Shown: in pieces, positions 1 through 8,437 of the stretch | Layout of the letters: each line of letters begins with the position of its first letter | Position numbering within the stretch: position 1 is the first letter of the stretch | NCBI GenBank assembly: GCA_022449455.1 | Contig: JAKUPL010000005.1 | Location: forward strand, 62,001-126,000 | Direction of reading: 5' to 3' | DNA: 64,000 nucleotides | Source of the DNA: Alcanivorax sp. | GTDB taxonomy: Bacteria > Pseudomonadota > Gammaproteobacteria > Pseudomonadales > Alcanivoracaceae | Notes under the pieces: generated by a model | Seen by the model: only the letters and a program-made list of their open reading frames with translations | The model's database searches: none | Told to the model about the DNA's origin: nothing | Made by a program: the position numbers and the translations under genes

Positions 1-2
1 GT

Positions 3-434
3 GCGCCGCTGGCGCCGGCGGCGCCCGCCCTGGAGGAAGACACCCACACCCTGCCGCTGGTGATGGTGGTGGACGACTCGGTGACCGTGCGCAAGGTCAC
101 CGGCCGGCTGCTGGAGCGCAGCGGCTACGAGGTGATCACCGCCAAGGACGGCATCGACGCCATCGCCACCCTGGAGGAGAAGACCCCGGACGCGCTGCTG
201 CTGGACATCGAGATGCCGCGCATGGACGGCTTCGAGGTGGCCACCCATATGCGCCACGACGACCGGCTCAAGGCGGTGCCGATCATCATGATCACCTCGC
301 GCACCGGCGAGAAGCACCGCGAGCGCGCCTTCGACATCGGCGTCGACTGCTACATGGGCAAGCCCTTCCAGGAGAACGAACTGCTCGCCACCCTGCGTGA
401 ACTGCTCGGCGAAACCGGGGAGGTGCGCGCCTGA
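3..434 (+). CDS. chpA: C-terminal receiver domain of a ChpA-type hybrid chemotaxis kinase (5' partial)
   Basis: The frame is open to the left edge, so this is the tail of a larger protein. The visible part is a linker rich in Ala and Pro followed by a complete CheY-like receiver: the acidic pair in VVDDS, the phospho-acceptor Asp in LLLDIEMPRMDG (codon near 204) and the conserved Lys in GKPF near the end. A receiver at the C-terminus followed directly by CheB-like and CheW-like genes is the arrangement of the Pil-Chp system, which controls type IV pilus twitching and cAMP in Pseudomonas. The stop overlaps the next start (TGATG), indicating translational coupling. The kinase and Hpt domains lie outside the window, so the ChpA assignment rests on context. 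Confidence 0.8.
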   Translation, partial: APLAPAAPALEEDTHTLPLVMVVDDSVTVRKVTGRLLERSGYEVITAKDGIDAIATLEEKTPDALLLDIEMPRMDGFEVATHMRHDDRLKAVPIIMITSRTGEKHRERAFDIGVDCYMGKPFQENELLATLRELLGETGEVRA

Positions 435-1447
435 TGGCCGGCCCGGGCCGGGTCGGCGTGATCGCCGACGACACCCTGCAAGGGCACCTGCTGGCCGCCG
501 CCATCAAGGGCCAGGGCTACCAGGTGCTGGTCAGTACCGCGCCGGACAGCCTGGAAGATCGCTGGCTGGAAGAGGGCGCCCTGGACCTGTGGGTGGTGGA
601 CCTGTCCCGGGAAGATCGCTGGCAGCCGTTCCTTGATCGGCTGCTGGAACAGGCGGCGGCGCCGTTGCTGTTCTGCGACGGTCAGGCGCCGGCGCGCACC
701 GCCAGCCACTACCCGCGCTGGGAGCGTCGGCTGGTCACCAAGCTGGTGGACTACATCGGCAAACCGGCGGTGGAACGCCTGGATACCGTGCCCCGGGTTC
801 CGACCCCGGCGCCGATTCCCCGGCCCCGGGAATTCCAGCCGCTGGCCACCGGCGAAGGCGTGGCGGAACGGGTCTGGGTGCTGGGCGCCAGCCTCGGCGG
901 CCCGGCGGCGGTGAAGCAGTTTCTCGACGCCCTGCCGCCACACCTGCCGGTGGCGTTCGTGCTGGCCCAGCACATCGATGCCGGCTTTCTCGATACCCTG
1001 TGCCAGGTGTTGCGCCGGGACAGCCGCCTGGACTGTCAGGTGGCCGGCACAGGCAGCCGCCTGAGCCACGGGCGCCTGCTGGTGGCGCCGGTGTCGGAAA
1101 GCATCGAATTCGACCGGGACGGGGGCGTGCGGCTCACCGGCCAGCCCTGGGAGGGCCCCTATGCGCCCAGCATCGACCAGGTGCTGCATAATGTGGCCGG
1201 CGGTTTCGGCGGCTGCGCCGGCGCCATCCTGTTTTCCGGCATGGGCAACGACGGCGCCATCACCGCCCCACGGCTGGCCACCGGCGGCACCACGGTGTGG
1301 GCGCAGACCGCCGACAGCTGCGCGGTGAGCAGTCAGCCGGACGCCGTGCGCGAAACCGGTTGTGTAAGCTACAGTGGTACGCCGGAGCAACTGGCCCGGC
1401 AGCTGGTGGAGCGGGTGCGCCGGGAGGTGGCCGTCGCGGCCCCCTGA
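434..1447 (+). CDS. chpB: CheB-family protein-glutamate methylesterase (ChpB-like)
   Basis: A 337-residue protein with a degenerate receiver-like N-terminus (about 1-115), a Pro-rich linker (about 118-135) and a C-terminal CheB methylesterase domain. The catalytic triad is visible: Ser153 in LGASLGG, His180 in LAQHID and Asp273 in GMGNDGA. CheB enzymes remove methyl groups from glutamates of chemoreceptors, here presumably a PilJ-like receptor, at the cytoplasmic face of the inner membrane. The receiver lacks the normal invariant set; Asp56 in VVDLS is the best candidate phospho-site, so control by phosphorylation is uncertain. The start overlaps the ChpA-like stop by one base. The ChpB name is inferred from the neighbours. 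Confidence 0.85.
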   Translation: MAGPGRVGVIADDTLQGHLLAAAIKGQGYQVLVSTAPDSLEDRWLEEGALDLWVVDLSREDRWQPFLDRLLEQAAAPLLFCDGQAPARTASHYPRWERRLVTKLVDYIGKPAVERLDTVPRVPTPAPIPRPREFQPLATGEGVAERVWVLGASLGGPAAVKQFLDALPPHLPVAFVLAQHIDAGFLDTLCQVLRRDSRLDCQVAGTGSRLSHGRLLVAPVSESIEFDRDGGVRLTGQPWEGPYAPSIDQVLHNVAGGFGGCAGAILFSGMGNDGAITAPRLATGGTTVWAQTADSCAVSSQPDAVRETGCVSYSGTPEQLARQLVERVRREVAVAAP

Positions 1448-1476
1448 GGTTCTGGCTAACAAGGTTCGATACAACC

Positions 1477-1977
1477 ATGCCCGAGGCAACGATGTCCGAA
1501 TCACAGACGTCTGAAAAACGCGCGCCCGACGCGCCGATCCCCGACGACATTCCCAGCCTGCTGATCCCGATGAAGGGGCGCCCCTGGCTGATCCCCAATA
1601 TCGTGGTCGCCGAGGTGATTCCCCTGCGGCAGCCGGACCGCCCCGGCCACGGCCCGGAGTGGCTGCTTGGCTGGATCAACTGGCGGGACCAGGACCTGCC
1701 CCTGATTTCCTTCGAGAAGCTCAATGACTCCGGCCAGGTGGCGATCGGCCCGGAGGCGCGCATCGCCGTGATCAACACGGTGACCGGCGGCGCCCGCTTC
1801 TATGCCACCGTGGTGCAGGGCATCCCGCGCCTGCTGCGGGTCAACAAAGGCGACCCGGTGGAGGAACCCGGCGACACCGGACCGGCGGAAGCCATGTACG
1901 TGCAGGTGGGCGGTGATCTGGCGGTGATCCCGGATCTGGACGCCATCGAACGGGCGGTGGCCGGCCTCAACGCATGA
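1477..1977 (+). CDS. chpC: CheW-domain coupling protein (ChpC-like)
   Basis: A 166-residue CheW-like protein. After about 25 hydrophilic residues comes the CheW fold, with the typical opening (LLIPMKGRPWLIPNIVVAEV) and the segment WLLGWINWRDQDLPLISFE, where CheW proteins show the GxxxWRG-like turn. CheW proteins bridge receptors and CheA kinases. The ATG at 1477 is chosen because an upstream in-frame extension would run back into the chpB gene. The stop overlaps the start of the next gene (ATGA). Position directly after the CheB-like gene matches chpC of the Pil-Chp cluster; in Pseudomonas ChpC is thought to couple extra receptors to the system. Confidence 0.82.
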   Translation: MPEATMSESQTSEKRAPDAPIPDDIPSLLIPMKGRPWLIPNIVVAEVIPLRQPDRPGHGPEWLLGWINWRDQDLPLISFEKLNDSGQVAIGPEARIAVINTVTGGARFYATVVQGIPRLLRVNKGDPVEEPGDTGPAEAMYVQVGGDLAVIPDLDAIERAVAGLNA

Positions 1978-2990
1978 TCGATTGGGCCCGCCTGGAGCGA
2001 CTGGCCGCCGAGGACCACCGCGCCGGCCCCCGCCATGTGAATCGACACCCCACGCCGGAGCATGGCCTGCGCGACTTCCTGCGCTGGCAGCGGGAAACCC
2101 GGGGCCGTTTTCCGCCCCGGCGACCTTTCCCGTTGCGCCAGCCGGACCCGGCGCTGCTGGCAACCCCGGCCGACCGTCCGCGCTTTACCTGGATCGGCCA
2201 CGCCACTTATCTGGTGCAGTACCGGGGCTGGAATCTGCTCACCGACCCGGTGTTCTCCGAACGCTGCTCGCCGGTGTCGTTCGCCGGGCCGAAACGCACC
2301 GTGGCGCCGGCGCTGAGCATCGACGCCCTGCCCGAAATCCACGCGGTGCTGGTGTCGCACAATCACTACGATCACCTGGACCGGGCCTCGGTGCGGGCGC
2401 TGAACGAGCGCTTCGGCGAGCGCCTGTGCTGGTTCGCCCCCCGTGGCGTGGGCGAATGGTTGCGCCGCCGGGGCGTCGCCCGGGTGGTGGAACTGGGCTG
2501 GTGGCAACATCAGCGCCATCAGGATTTCCACGCTTTCTGTCTGCCCGCCCAGCACTTCAGCGGCCGCGGCGCCCGCGACCGCAACCGCACCCTGTGGTGC
2601 GGCTGGCGCCTGGACTGGGACGATTTCAGCCTGTTCTTCGCCGGCGATACCGGCTACGCCCCGGTGTTCCGGGAAATCCAGGACGTGCTCGGCCCGGTGG
2701 ACGTGGCGCTGCTGCCGATCGGCGCCTACCAGCCGCGCTGGTTCATGGCGCCGGTACACATCAATCCGGACGAGGCGGTGCGCATCCACCAGGACCTGGC
2801 CGCCACGCATTCCCTGGCCATGCACTGGGGCACTTTCGTGCTCACCGACGAGCCCCTGGACGAGCCGCCCCGGGCGCTGGACGCGGCGCGCCGCCGGCAC
2901 GGCGTGGCGGCACGGTCTTTTCAGGCCCCCGGTCACGGCGATACCCTCACGCTCCACGACCACGGGTTCGAGGAGGAACCGCCCCGATGA
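1974..2990 (+). CDS. Metallo-beta-lactamase-fold hydrolase, NAPE-PLD/UlaG-like
   Basis: A 338-residue MBL-fold protein. The metal motif is H129-N-H131-Y-D133-H134, and the family blocks WIGHAT (about 73-78), LLTDPVFSERCSP (about 88-100), FFAGDTGY and MHWGTF follow in order. This set is typical of the NAPE-phospholipase D/UlaG branch, which cleaves phosphodiester or lactone bonds with one or two zinc or iron ions. No signal peptide is seen, so it is probably cytoplasmic or peripheral to the membrane. It is coupled to chpC upstream and to an acyltransferase downstream by four- and four-base ATGA overlaps. The neighbouring acyltransferase suggests a lipid substrate, but that is inference. Confidence 0.8.
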   Translation: MIDWARLERLAAEDHRAGPRHVNRHPTPEHGLRDFLRWQRETRGRFPPRRPFPLRQPDPALLATPADRPRFTWIGHATYLVQYRGWNLLTDPVFSERCSPVSFAGPKRTVAPALSIDALPEIHAVLVSHNHYDHLDRASVRALNERFGERLCWFAPRGVGEWLRRRGVARVVELGWWQHQRHQDFHAFCLPAQHFSGRGARDRNRTLWCGWRLDWDDFSLFFAGDTGYAPVFREIQDVLGPVDVALLPIGAYQPRWFMAPVHINPDEAVRIHQDLAATHSLAMHWGTFVLTDEPLDEPPRALDAARRRHGVAARSFQAPGHGDTLTLHDHGFEEEPPR

Positions 2991-4009
2991 GTGCCCACAC
3001 CCGCGGGCAACGGCTGCGCTGGTTGATGCGTCTGGTCGCCTGGCTGCCGCTGCCGATCGCGTCCGCCCTGGGCGCCTTGCTGGGGGACCTGATCACCCGG
3101 GTACCGCTGCGCTATGCCAGCGCCTATCGCACGGTGCTGATCAATCTGATCGCCACCCAGCCGCAGCTGAGCCTGGACGAAGCACGTCGCATCGGCCGCC
3201 AGAGCCTGCGCGAACTGGGCCGTTCGTTCTGCGAATTCGCCCATGTCTGGCAGCGGCCGGTGGAACAGACCCTGGACCGCATCACCGAGATCCAGGGCGA
3301 GCAGGCGTATCTGGATGCCTGCGCCGAGGAGCGCCCGGTGCTGCTGCTGTCGCTGCACCAGGGCAGTTGGGAAACCATCAATCTCTACCTGGGACGCCAG
3401 GGCAACACCACGGTGATGTACCAGCCGCACCCGGCCACCCTGGTGGACGCGCTGGTCAAAAAAGCCCGTGAGCGCACCGGCTGCCGGCTGGTGCCCACCA
3501 ACAGCCAGGGGGTCAAGGAAGGGCTGGCGACGCTACGCGGCAACGGCACCCTGGCGCTGCTGGCGGACCACAATCCCGGCAACCGCAGCAATCCCTTCGT
3601 GCCGTTCTTCGGCCATGAAGTGCCCACGCCCGGGCTGGTGGACAAGCTGGTGCGGCGCTACCGGCCGCGCATTTTCCTGGTCTCCTGCTACCGGGGCGAG
3701 GGCAGCGTGCGGGACGTGCGCATCCGCTTTGAACCGGCGCCGCAGCTGGAGCAGGCCGTCGACGAGGCCTGTGTGCTGACCCTGCTCAACCGTGGCCTGG
3801 AAGACTGCATCCGCCGTAACCTGTCGCAGTATCAGTGGACCTACAAGCGCTTCAAATGGCGGCCCGGCGGTCGCCGGCTCTGGTACCGCCAGTCGCTGAG
3901 TCTGCTGCGCCGCCTGGAGCGGGGCGAGGACCGCGCCGCCCTGGGGCTGGCGCCGCCACCGCTCAATCCGTCGCCGCCGGCGCCTCCGCCTCCACGAACA
4001 CTCGCTTGA
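2987..4009 (+). CDS. LpxL/HtrB-family lysophospholipid acyltransferase
   Basis: A 340-residue protein of the LpxL/LpxM/HtrB superfamily. An N-terminal hydrophobic segment (about 10-35) is followed by the HX4E catalytic motif H124-QGSW-E129 and later conserved blocks such as LALLADHNPG and WTYKRFKWRP near the C-terminus. Family members move an acyl chain from acyl-ACP to lipid A precursors or to lysophospholipids at the inner membrane. It is a separate enzyme from the PlsC-type proteins elsewhere in the window. The start at 2987 overlaps the preceding stop (ATGA). Its last 47 bases overlap the convergent cation transporter gene. Which acylation it performs cannot be decided from sequence. Confidence 0.82.
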   Translation: MSAHTRGQRLRWLMRLVAWLPLPIASALGALLGDLITRVPLRYASAYRTVLINLIATQPQLSLDEARRIGRQSLRELGRSFCEFAHVWQRPVEQTLDRITEIQGEQAYLDACAEERPVLLLSLHQGSWETINLYLGRQGNTTVMYQPHPATLVDALVKKARERTGCRLVPTNSQGVKEGLATLRGNGTLALLADHNPGNRSNPFVPFFGHEVPTPGLVDKLVRRYRPRIFLVSCYRGEGSVRDVRIRFEPAPQLEQAVDEACVLTLLNRGLEDCIRRNLSQYQWTYKRFKWRPGGRRLWYRQSLSLLRRLERGEDRAALGLAPPPLNPSPPAPPPPRTLA

Positions 4010-4874
4010 TGCGCGGGTCCTGGGCCTTGAGGGTGCGATCCAGTTCGGCGATCACGCTCTCCAGCCGGTGGGTGCCCAGGGACGGCGAAAAGGTCACGCT
4101 GATGTTCACCAGAATGAAGTCCGGGCCCATGTGCATGGTCAGTACCTCGTTCACCGCCTCGATGCTGGGCATCGACAGGGCGGCCCGGCGGATGCCCGCC
4201 ACCACCTTCGGATTGGCGGCCTCGCCGATCAGCAGCCCCTTGGTCTCGTAGGCCAGCCAGCAGGCGGTGCCGGCCAGGATCAGCCCGATCAGAATCGACG
4301 CCAGACCGTCGAACCAGAGCAGCCCGGTGACCTGGGTGAGCAGCACGCCGAGCAGCGCCACCAGCAACCCCAGCATGGCGGCGGAATCCTCGAACAGCAC
4401 CACGAAAGTGGTCGGGTCCTTGCCCCGGCTGATCGCTTCCACATAGCCGCGCCCACCCTTGGTGCGGCGGAATTCCTTCAGGGCGATGGTCCAGGCCACG
4501 CCTTCGAACACCATGGCCAGCCCCAGCACGATGTAGTTGATCAGCGGATTGCTGATCGGCTCCGGGTGGCGCAGATGCATGACCCCTTCGTACAGGGAAA
4601 TGCCCGCGCCCAGGGCGAAAATCAGAATCGCCACGGCGAACGCCCAGAAATAGACCTCCTTGCCGTGGCCGAACGGAAAGCGCTCGTTCGGCGGTGCTTT
4701 TGCCCGCTTCATGCCATGCAGCAGCAGTACGCCGTTGCCGGTGTCCACCAGCGAATGAATCCCTTCGGACAGCATCGCCGAACTGCCGGTGATGGTCGCC
4801 GCCACGAACTTGGTGATGGCGATCAGAATGTTGCCGCACATGGCGGCGATAACGACTTTTTTCGAGCCGGACAT
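3963..4874 (-). CDS. Cation diffusion facilitator family transporter (ZnT9-like branch)
   Basis: A 303-residue inner-membrane transporter. The HxxxD metal motif is in the second helix (H40-SLV-D44, in SEGIHSLVDTGN). The second metal motif is EDSAA in LFEDSAAMLG rather than the usual HxxxD, a change found in the ZnT9-like branch of CDF proteins. A cytoplasmic C-terminal domain follows (from about residue 220). CDF proteins exchange divalent metal for protons; the substrate here is unknown. The start at 4874 is preferred over upstream codons because GGAGGG lies just upstream and the protein then begins at MSGSKK before the first helix. The 3' end overlaps the convergent acyltransferase gene. 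Confidence 0.85.
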   Translation of the reverse strand: MSGSKKVVIAAMCGNILIAITKFVAATITGSSAMLSEGIHSLVDTGNGVLLLHGMKRAKAPPNERFPFGHGKEVYFWAFAVAILIFALGAGISLYEGVMHLRHPEPISNPLINYIVLGLAMVFEGVAWTIALKEFRRTKGGRGYVEAISRGKDPTTFVVLFEDSAAMLGLLVALLGVLLTQVTGLLWFDGLASILIGLILAGTACWLAYETKGLLIGEAANPKVVAGIRRAALSMPSIEAVNEVLTMHMGPDFILVNISVTFSPSLGTHRLESVIAELDRTLKAQDPRIKRVFVEAEAPAATD

Positions 4875-4986
4875 GGGTCCCTCCAGACCGTTGATATCCG
4901 GGCAGCATGCCGTGCAAGCGTCCGTCTTGCCAGCGCGGCGTCGGCGCCGCAGAATCCCGGCTTCGCCGTTTTTAGGATATCGAGCC

Positions 4987-5472
4987 ATGCCCATTGAAAA
5001 AGACAAGGTGGTCACGCTGCATTACACCCTGTTCGACGCCGAACACGACCTGGAACTGGAGCACAGCCCCACCGATCAACCGCTCGCCTACCTGCACGGC
5101 CACGGCAACATTCTGCGCGGCCTGGAACAGGCCCTGGCCGGCAAGGACGAGGGCGACGCGGTGACCGTGACCCTGGCCCCGGAAGACGCCTACGGCCGCC
5201 GCGACGAAAGCCTGCGCCAGCGGCTCTCCGCCAAGTACCTCAAACACGCCGGCAAGCTCAAACCGGGTAAGGTGGTGGAAGTGCGCACCGAACAGGGCCC
5301 GCGCCGGGTCACCGTGCTCAAGGTGGGCCTGAAAACCGTGGACGTGGACGCCAACCATCCCCTGGCCGGCCTCGACCTGCGCTTCGAGATGCGGGTGATG
5401 GGAGTACGCGACGCCAGCGACGAGGAAAAGGCCCACGGCCATGTGCACGGGCCCGGTGGCCACCAGCACTGA
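4987..5472 (+). CDS. slyD: SlyD-type FKBP peptidyl-prolyl cis-trans isomerase
   Basis: A 161-residue FKBP-like protein with the SlyD layout: a split FKBP domain (about 1-70 and 125-150) interrupted by an insert-in-flap chaperone domain, and a short His-rich tail (HGHVHGPGGHQH) that in this family binds nickel or other metals. The motif LAYLHGHGNILRGLEQAL and the block APEDAYG are typical. SlyD isomerises prolyl bonds, acts as a chaperone and feeds nickel to hydrogenase or urease maturation in bacteria that have them. The ATG at 4987 follows AGGATATCGAGCC. An inverted repeat (5492-5499 with 5513-5520) lies just past the stop but has no T-run. Confidence 0.9.
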   Translation: MPIEKDKVVTLHYTLFDAEHDLELEHSPTDQPLAYLHGHGNILRGLEQALAGKDEGDAVTVTLAPEDAYGRRDESLRQRLSAKYLKHAGKLKPGKVVEVRTEQGPRRVTVLKVGLKTVDVDANHPLAGLDLRFEMRVMGVRDASDEEKAHGHVHGPGGHQH

Positions 5473-5542
5473 CCTTGAACGGTGCACGGACCCGTCACCG
5501 GGAAGGTGGTAAGGTGACGGTTCACCAGCGGGGAGCAAAGAC

Positions 5543-6013
5543 GTGCCGGAATACAGCTATTGGATCATCTTCGGTCTGATCCTGGTGATCGCCGAATTCG
5601 CCCTGTCCGGGCTGGTGACCATTTTCCTGGGCCTGGCGGCGCTGCTGGTGGGCGCCCTGGTGTTTCTCGGCGTGCTCGATAACCCGGTCTGGGAAATCAC
5701 CCTGTTCGCCGTGCTCAGCCTGCTGCTGCTGGTGTTCGCCCGGCGCTACCTGCGCGACCGTCTGTTCGGCCGCGAGACCCAGGGCGTCAACAGCGACGAC
5801 AGCGCCGGCCTGGTGGGCGCCCGCGCTACCGTGGAAGGCGCCTTCGAGAACGGCATCGGCACGGTGCGCTATCGCGGCGCCCGCTGGCAGGCGCAGTCCA
5901 GCCAGCCGCTGAGCGACGGCCAGATGGTGCGCATCCTCCGCCACGATGGTCTGTGGCTCACCGTGGCGCCCTGGTCCGACCCGCGCGCCGCCGCCGACGA
6001 TCAGAATCCGTAA
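5543..6013 (+). CDS. NfeD-family membrane protein
   Basis: A 156-residue protein with about three hydrophobic segments in the first 70 residues, then a soluble OB-fold-like domain (about 85-145) containing the NfeD signature around GLVGARATVEGAF and YRGARWQAQS. NfeD proteins partner with SPFH (stomatin-like) proteins encoded next door, as here. Their job is unclear; they are linked to membrane microdomain organisation. The start is GTG at 5543, preceded by GGGGAG. The stop is 22 bases before the SPFH gene, so the two are probably one operon. Confidence 0.85.
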   Translation: MPEYSYWIIFGLILVIAEFALSGLVTIFLGLAALLVGALVFLGVLDNPVWEITLFAVLSLLLLVFARRYLRDRLFGRETQGVNSDDSAGLVGARATVEGAFENGIGTVRYRGARWQAQSSQPLSDGQMVRILRHDGLWLTVAPWSDPRAAADDQNP

Positions 6014-6034
6014 TCCGCAACAAGGAACCAATCC

Positions 6035-6994
6035 ATGATGGGACTCATTATTCCGGCGCTGCTCGCCCTGGGCGTGATCATTCTGCTGTTCATGACGGTG
6101 CGCATCGTACCGCAGCGACAGGTCTTCGTGGTGGAACGGCTGGGCAAGTACCGCACCTCCCTGGAAGCCGGCCTGCATGTGCTGGTGCCGTTCATCGACC
6201 GGGTCGCCTACAAGCATTCGCTCAAGGAAATCGTCCGCGACGTGCCGCGCCAGAGCTGCATCACCAAGGACAACATCGAGGTCTCCATCGACGGCGTCAT
6301 GTATCTGCAGGTGGTGGACGCCAAGGCCGCCAGCTACGGCGTTGATGACTACGTGCAGGCCTCCCAGCAACTGGCCCAGACCACCCTGCGTTCGGTGATC
6401 GGCAAGATCGATCTGGACAAGACTTTCGAGGAACGCTCGGAGATCAACATGGAAGTGGTGCGCGCGGTGGACGAGGCGGCCCAGCCCTGGGGCGTCAAGG
6501 TGCTGCGCTACGAAGTGGCCGACATCACCCTGCCGGCCTCGATCAAGGACGCCATGGAGAAGCAGGTCCGCGCCGAGCGGGAACGGCGCGCCGTGGTGGC
6601 GGAATCCGAGGGCGACCGCCAGGCCGCCATCAACCGCTCCGAAGGGGACCGGCAGGCGGCCATCAACCGTTCCGAGGGCGAGAAGCAGGAGATGATCAAT
6701 ATCTCCGAGGGTGAAAAGCTCAAGCAGATCAACGAGGCCGAGGGCCGTGCCCGTCAGATCGAGCTGCTGGCCCAGGCCACCGCCACCGGCCTCAGCGAAG
6801 TGGCCACCGCGATTCGCCAGGACGGCGGCGACGAGGCGGTCAGCCTGCGCATCGCCGAACAGTACGTGGCGGCGTTCGAGAAGCTGGCCAAGGAATCCAC
6901 CACCCTGCTGCTGCCCTCCAACCTCAGCGACGTGGGCGGCACCGTGGCCGGCCTGCAGAAAGTGCTCAAGAAGATCGACGTCACGGAGCCCTGA
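6035..6994 (+). CDS. qmcA: SPFH/stomatin-like protein (QmcA-like)
   Basis: A 319-residue SPFH protein. One N-terminal membrane anchor (about 4-22) is followed by the SPFH domain (about 25-185; landmarks VPQRQVFVVERLGKY and DNIEVSIDGVMYLQVVD) and a C-terminal coiled coil. The coiled coil carries four tandem 11-residue units of the form SEGxxQxxINx (from residue 191; DNA 6605-6736). Stomatin-like proteins form large oligomeric cages on the inner membrane and often modulate FtsH or other proteases. The NfeD gene directly upstream supports this pairing. AAGGAACC precedes the ATG at 6035; a second ATG follows immediately, so the start is uncertain by one codon. Confidence 0.88.
   Translation: MMGLIIPALLALGVIILLFMTVRIVPQRQVFVVERLGKYRTSLEAGLHVLVPFIDRVAYKHSLKEIVRDVPRQSCITKDNIEVSIDGVMYLQVVDAKAASYGVDDYVQASQQLAQTTLRSVIGKIDLDKTFEERSEINMEVVRAVDEAAQPWGVKVLRYEVADITLPASIKDAMEKQVRAERERRAVVAESEGDRQAAINRSEGDRQAAINRSEGEKQEMINISEGEKLKQINEAEGRARQIELLAQATATGLSEVATAIRQDGGDEAVSLRIAEQYVAAFEKLAKESTTLLLPSNLSDVGGTVAGLQKVLKKIDVTEP
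6605..6736 (+). repeat. Four tandem 33-bp coding repeats in the SPFH gene
   Basis: Units start near 6605, 6638, 6671 and 6704 and encode 11-residue repeats opening with SEG. The first two units encode the identical peptide SEGDRQAAINR with different codons in places, so this is an old duplication held by protein selection rather than a fresh slippage product. They lie in the predicted coiled coil. Confidence 0.85.
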
Positions 6995-7063
6995 TCGGGC
7001 GCTTGCAATCGACGCCGGGGACGCCATGATTTGGGGTTCCCCCGATGTCAGAAGGAAGCCCCC

Positions 7064-7621
7064 ATGCCCCGCCATTTCGAGTCCGCCCCCGGTCTGTGCG
7101 ACAAGCCGGACCGCGATACCCAGTCCTACCTGTTCAACCAGACCATGCTGCGCATCAAGGACCCGGCGGTGAGCCTGGACTTTTATACCCGGGTACTGGG
7201 CATGCGGCTGATCCGCAAGCTGGATTTCCCGGAAGCGAAGTTCACCCTCTACTTTCTGACCTACCTGAACGACACCGAGGCCACCGAGGTACCGGCGGAC
7301 GACGCCAAACGGCTGACCTACACCTTTGGCCGCCAGGCGATGCTGGAACTGACCCATAACTGGGGCACCGAGGACGACGCGGATTTTCAGTACCACAACG
7401 GCAACGACGAACCCCAGGGCTTCGGCCACATCGGCATCACCGTGCCGGACGTGTACGCCGCCGCCGAGCGCTTTGCATCGCTGGACGTGACCTTCGTGAA
7501 AAAACCGGACGACGGCCGCATGAAGGGCCTGGCCTTTATCAAGGACCCGGACGGTTACTGGATCGAGATTCTGCAGGCGGACATGATGGAACGGCAGAGC
7601 CAGGCCGCCGCGTCCGCCTGA
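7064..7621 (+). CDS. gloA: Lactoylglutathione lyase (glyoxalase I)
   Basis: A 185-residue glyoxalase I that converts the hemithioacetal of methylglyoxal and glutathione to S-lactoylglutathione in the cytosol. The metal ligands line up with the long, zinc-type (human and Pseudomonas GloA3-like) enzymes: Gln26 (FNQTMLR), Glu95 (MLELTHNW), His122 (GFGHIGITV) and Glu168 (YWIEILQ). The first ligand being Gln rather than His, and the length near 180, argue for a zinc enzyme rather than the short nickel type. The ATG at 7064 follows AGAAGGAAG; an upstream in-frame ATG at 7031 lacks such a site. The convergent rsmE ends ten bases beyond the stop. Confidence 0.93.
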   Translation: MPRHFESAPGLCDKPDRDTQSYLFNQTMLRIKDPAVSLDFYTRVLGMRLIRKLDFPEAKFTLYFLTYLNDTEATEVPADDAKRLTYTFGRQAMLELTHNWGTEDDADFQYHNGNDEPQGFGHIGITVPDVYAAAERFASLDVTFVKKPDDGRMKGLAFIKDPDGYWIEILQADMMERQSQAAASA

Positions 7622-7630
7622 CGGCGGCGC

Positions 7631-8344
7631 TCAGCGCAGCGCCCAGAGCGCGCCGAGCAGCGCCACCGGCGCGGTCTCCGCGCGCAATACCCGCTCCCCC
7701 AACGCGAACGGCAGAAAGCCGGCGTCGCCGGCCGCCGCCAGCTCCGGGTCGGAAAAACCGCCTTCCGGCCCGGTGAGCAGGGTGATCGCCCCAGCGCCGG
7801 CCAGCGCCTCCGGGCGCAGCGGTTGCTGGCCGGGGTGGGCGATCAATTTCAGTCCGCCGGCGCCGGCCAGAAAGTCGTTCAGCGGCAGCGGCCCTTCCAG
7901 GGTCGGCGGCCGGTTCAGCCCGCACTGCTCACAGGCGCTGATGATCACCTGCCGCCAGTGGTCGAATTTCTTGTCCTCGCGCTCGCCCTTGAGGCGCACC
8001 TCGGTGCGTTCGGTGTTCAGCACCCGGATCGCCGCGACACCCATCTCCACCGCTTTCTGGATCGCGAAGTCCATGCGGTCGCCCTTGATCAGCGGCAGGC
8101 CCAGGGTCACCGGCACCGGGGCGGTCCGGTCCACATCGGTAAATGTCAGAGGACGCGCGACCACCGCTTTCTTGCCCACTTCCTCAAGCACCGCCGACCA
8201 CTCGCCGCCATCACCGTTGAACAGCGTCAGCGCCTCGCCCACGCCCATGCGCAAAACCTTGGCGATGTGGTGGCTGGGGCCCGCGCCCAGCACCACGGGC
8301 TGCTGGGCGGCGAACGGCTGATCATCAAAAAAGCGGCGGCTCAT
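7631..8344 (-). CDS. rsmE: 16S rRNA (uracil-1498-N3)-methyltransferase RsmE
   Basis: A 237-residue SPOUT-class methyltransferase that methylates U1498 of 16S rRNA in the small subunit. The N-terminal PUA-like part opens with SRRFFDD and contains HHIAKVLRM. The C-terminal knot has the AdoMet-binding blocks LLTGPEGGFSDPEL and LGERVLRAETAPVALL, both hallmark RsmE segments. Length agrees with the family (about 240). It is divergent from the YheT-like hydrolase gene and convergent with gloA. Confidence 0.93.
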   Translation of the reverse strand: MSRRFFDDQPFAAQQPVVLGAGPSHHIAKVLRMGVGEALTLFNGDGGEWSAVLEEVGKKAVVARPLTFTDVDRTAPVPVTLGLPLIKGDRMDFAIQKAVEMGVAAIRVLNTERTEVRLKGEREDKKFDHWRQVIISACEQCGLNRPPTLEGPLPLNDFLAGAGGLKLIAHPGQQPLRPEALAGAGAITLLTGPEGGFSDPELAAAGDAGFLPFALGERVLRAETAPVALLGALWALR

Positions 8345-8437
8345 GGAGTCTCTTCCGTAAACAGGACAGGCGGACGCGGTCGGCGCTAAAGGCTACCATA
8401 CCCGCTCGCTGATCTTGCCCGGGAAGGAAATCCGTCG

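Noticed and set aside
1982-2986. Long open frame ahead of the LpxL-like gene, giving a 675-residue reading
   Set aside because: It runs in another frame of the MBL-fold gene, is rich in Arg/Pro/Gly and has no recognisable domain; the true start is ATG 2987.
5492-5520. Inverted repeat after slyD as an intrinsic terminator
   Set aside because: Eight-pair stem with a 13-base loop and no T-run; kept only as a remark in the slyD entry.
6605-6736. 33-bp tandem repeat as a CRISPR or VNTR array
   Set aside because: Units are contiguous without spacers and encode a conserved coiled coil.
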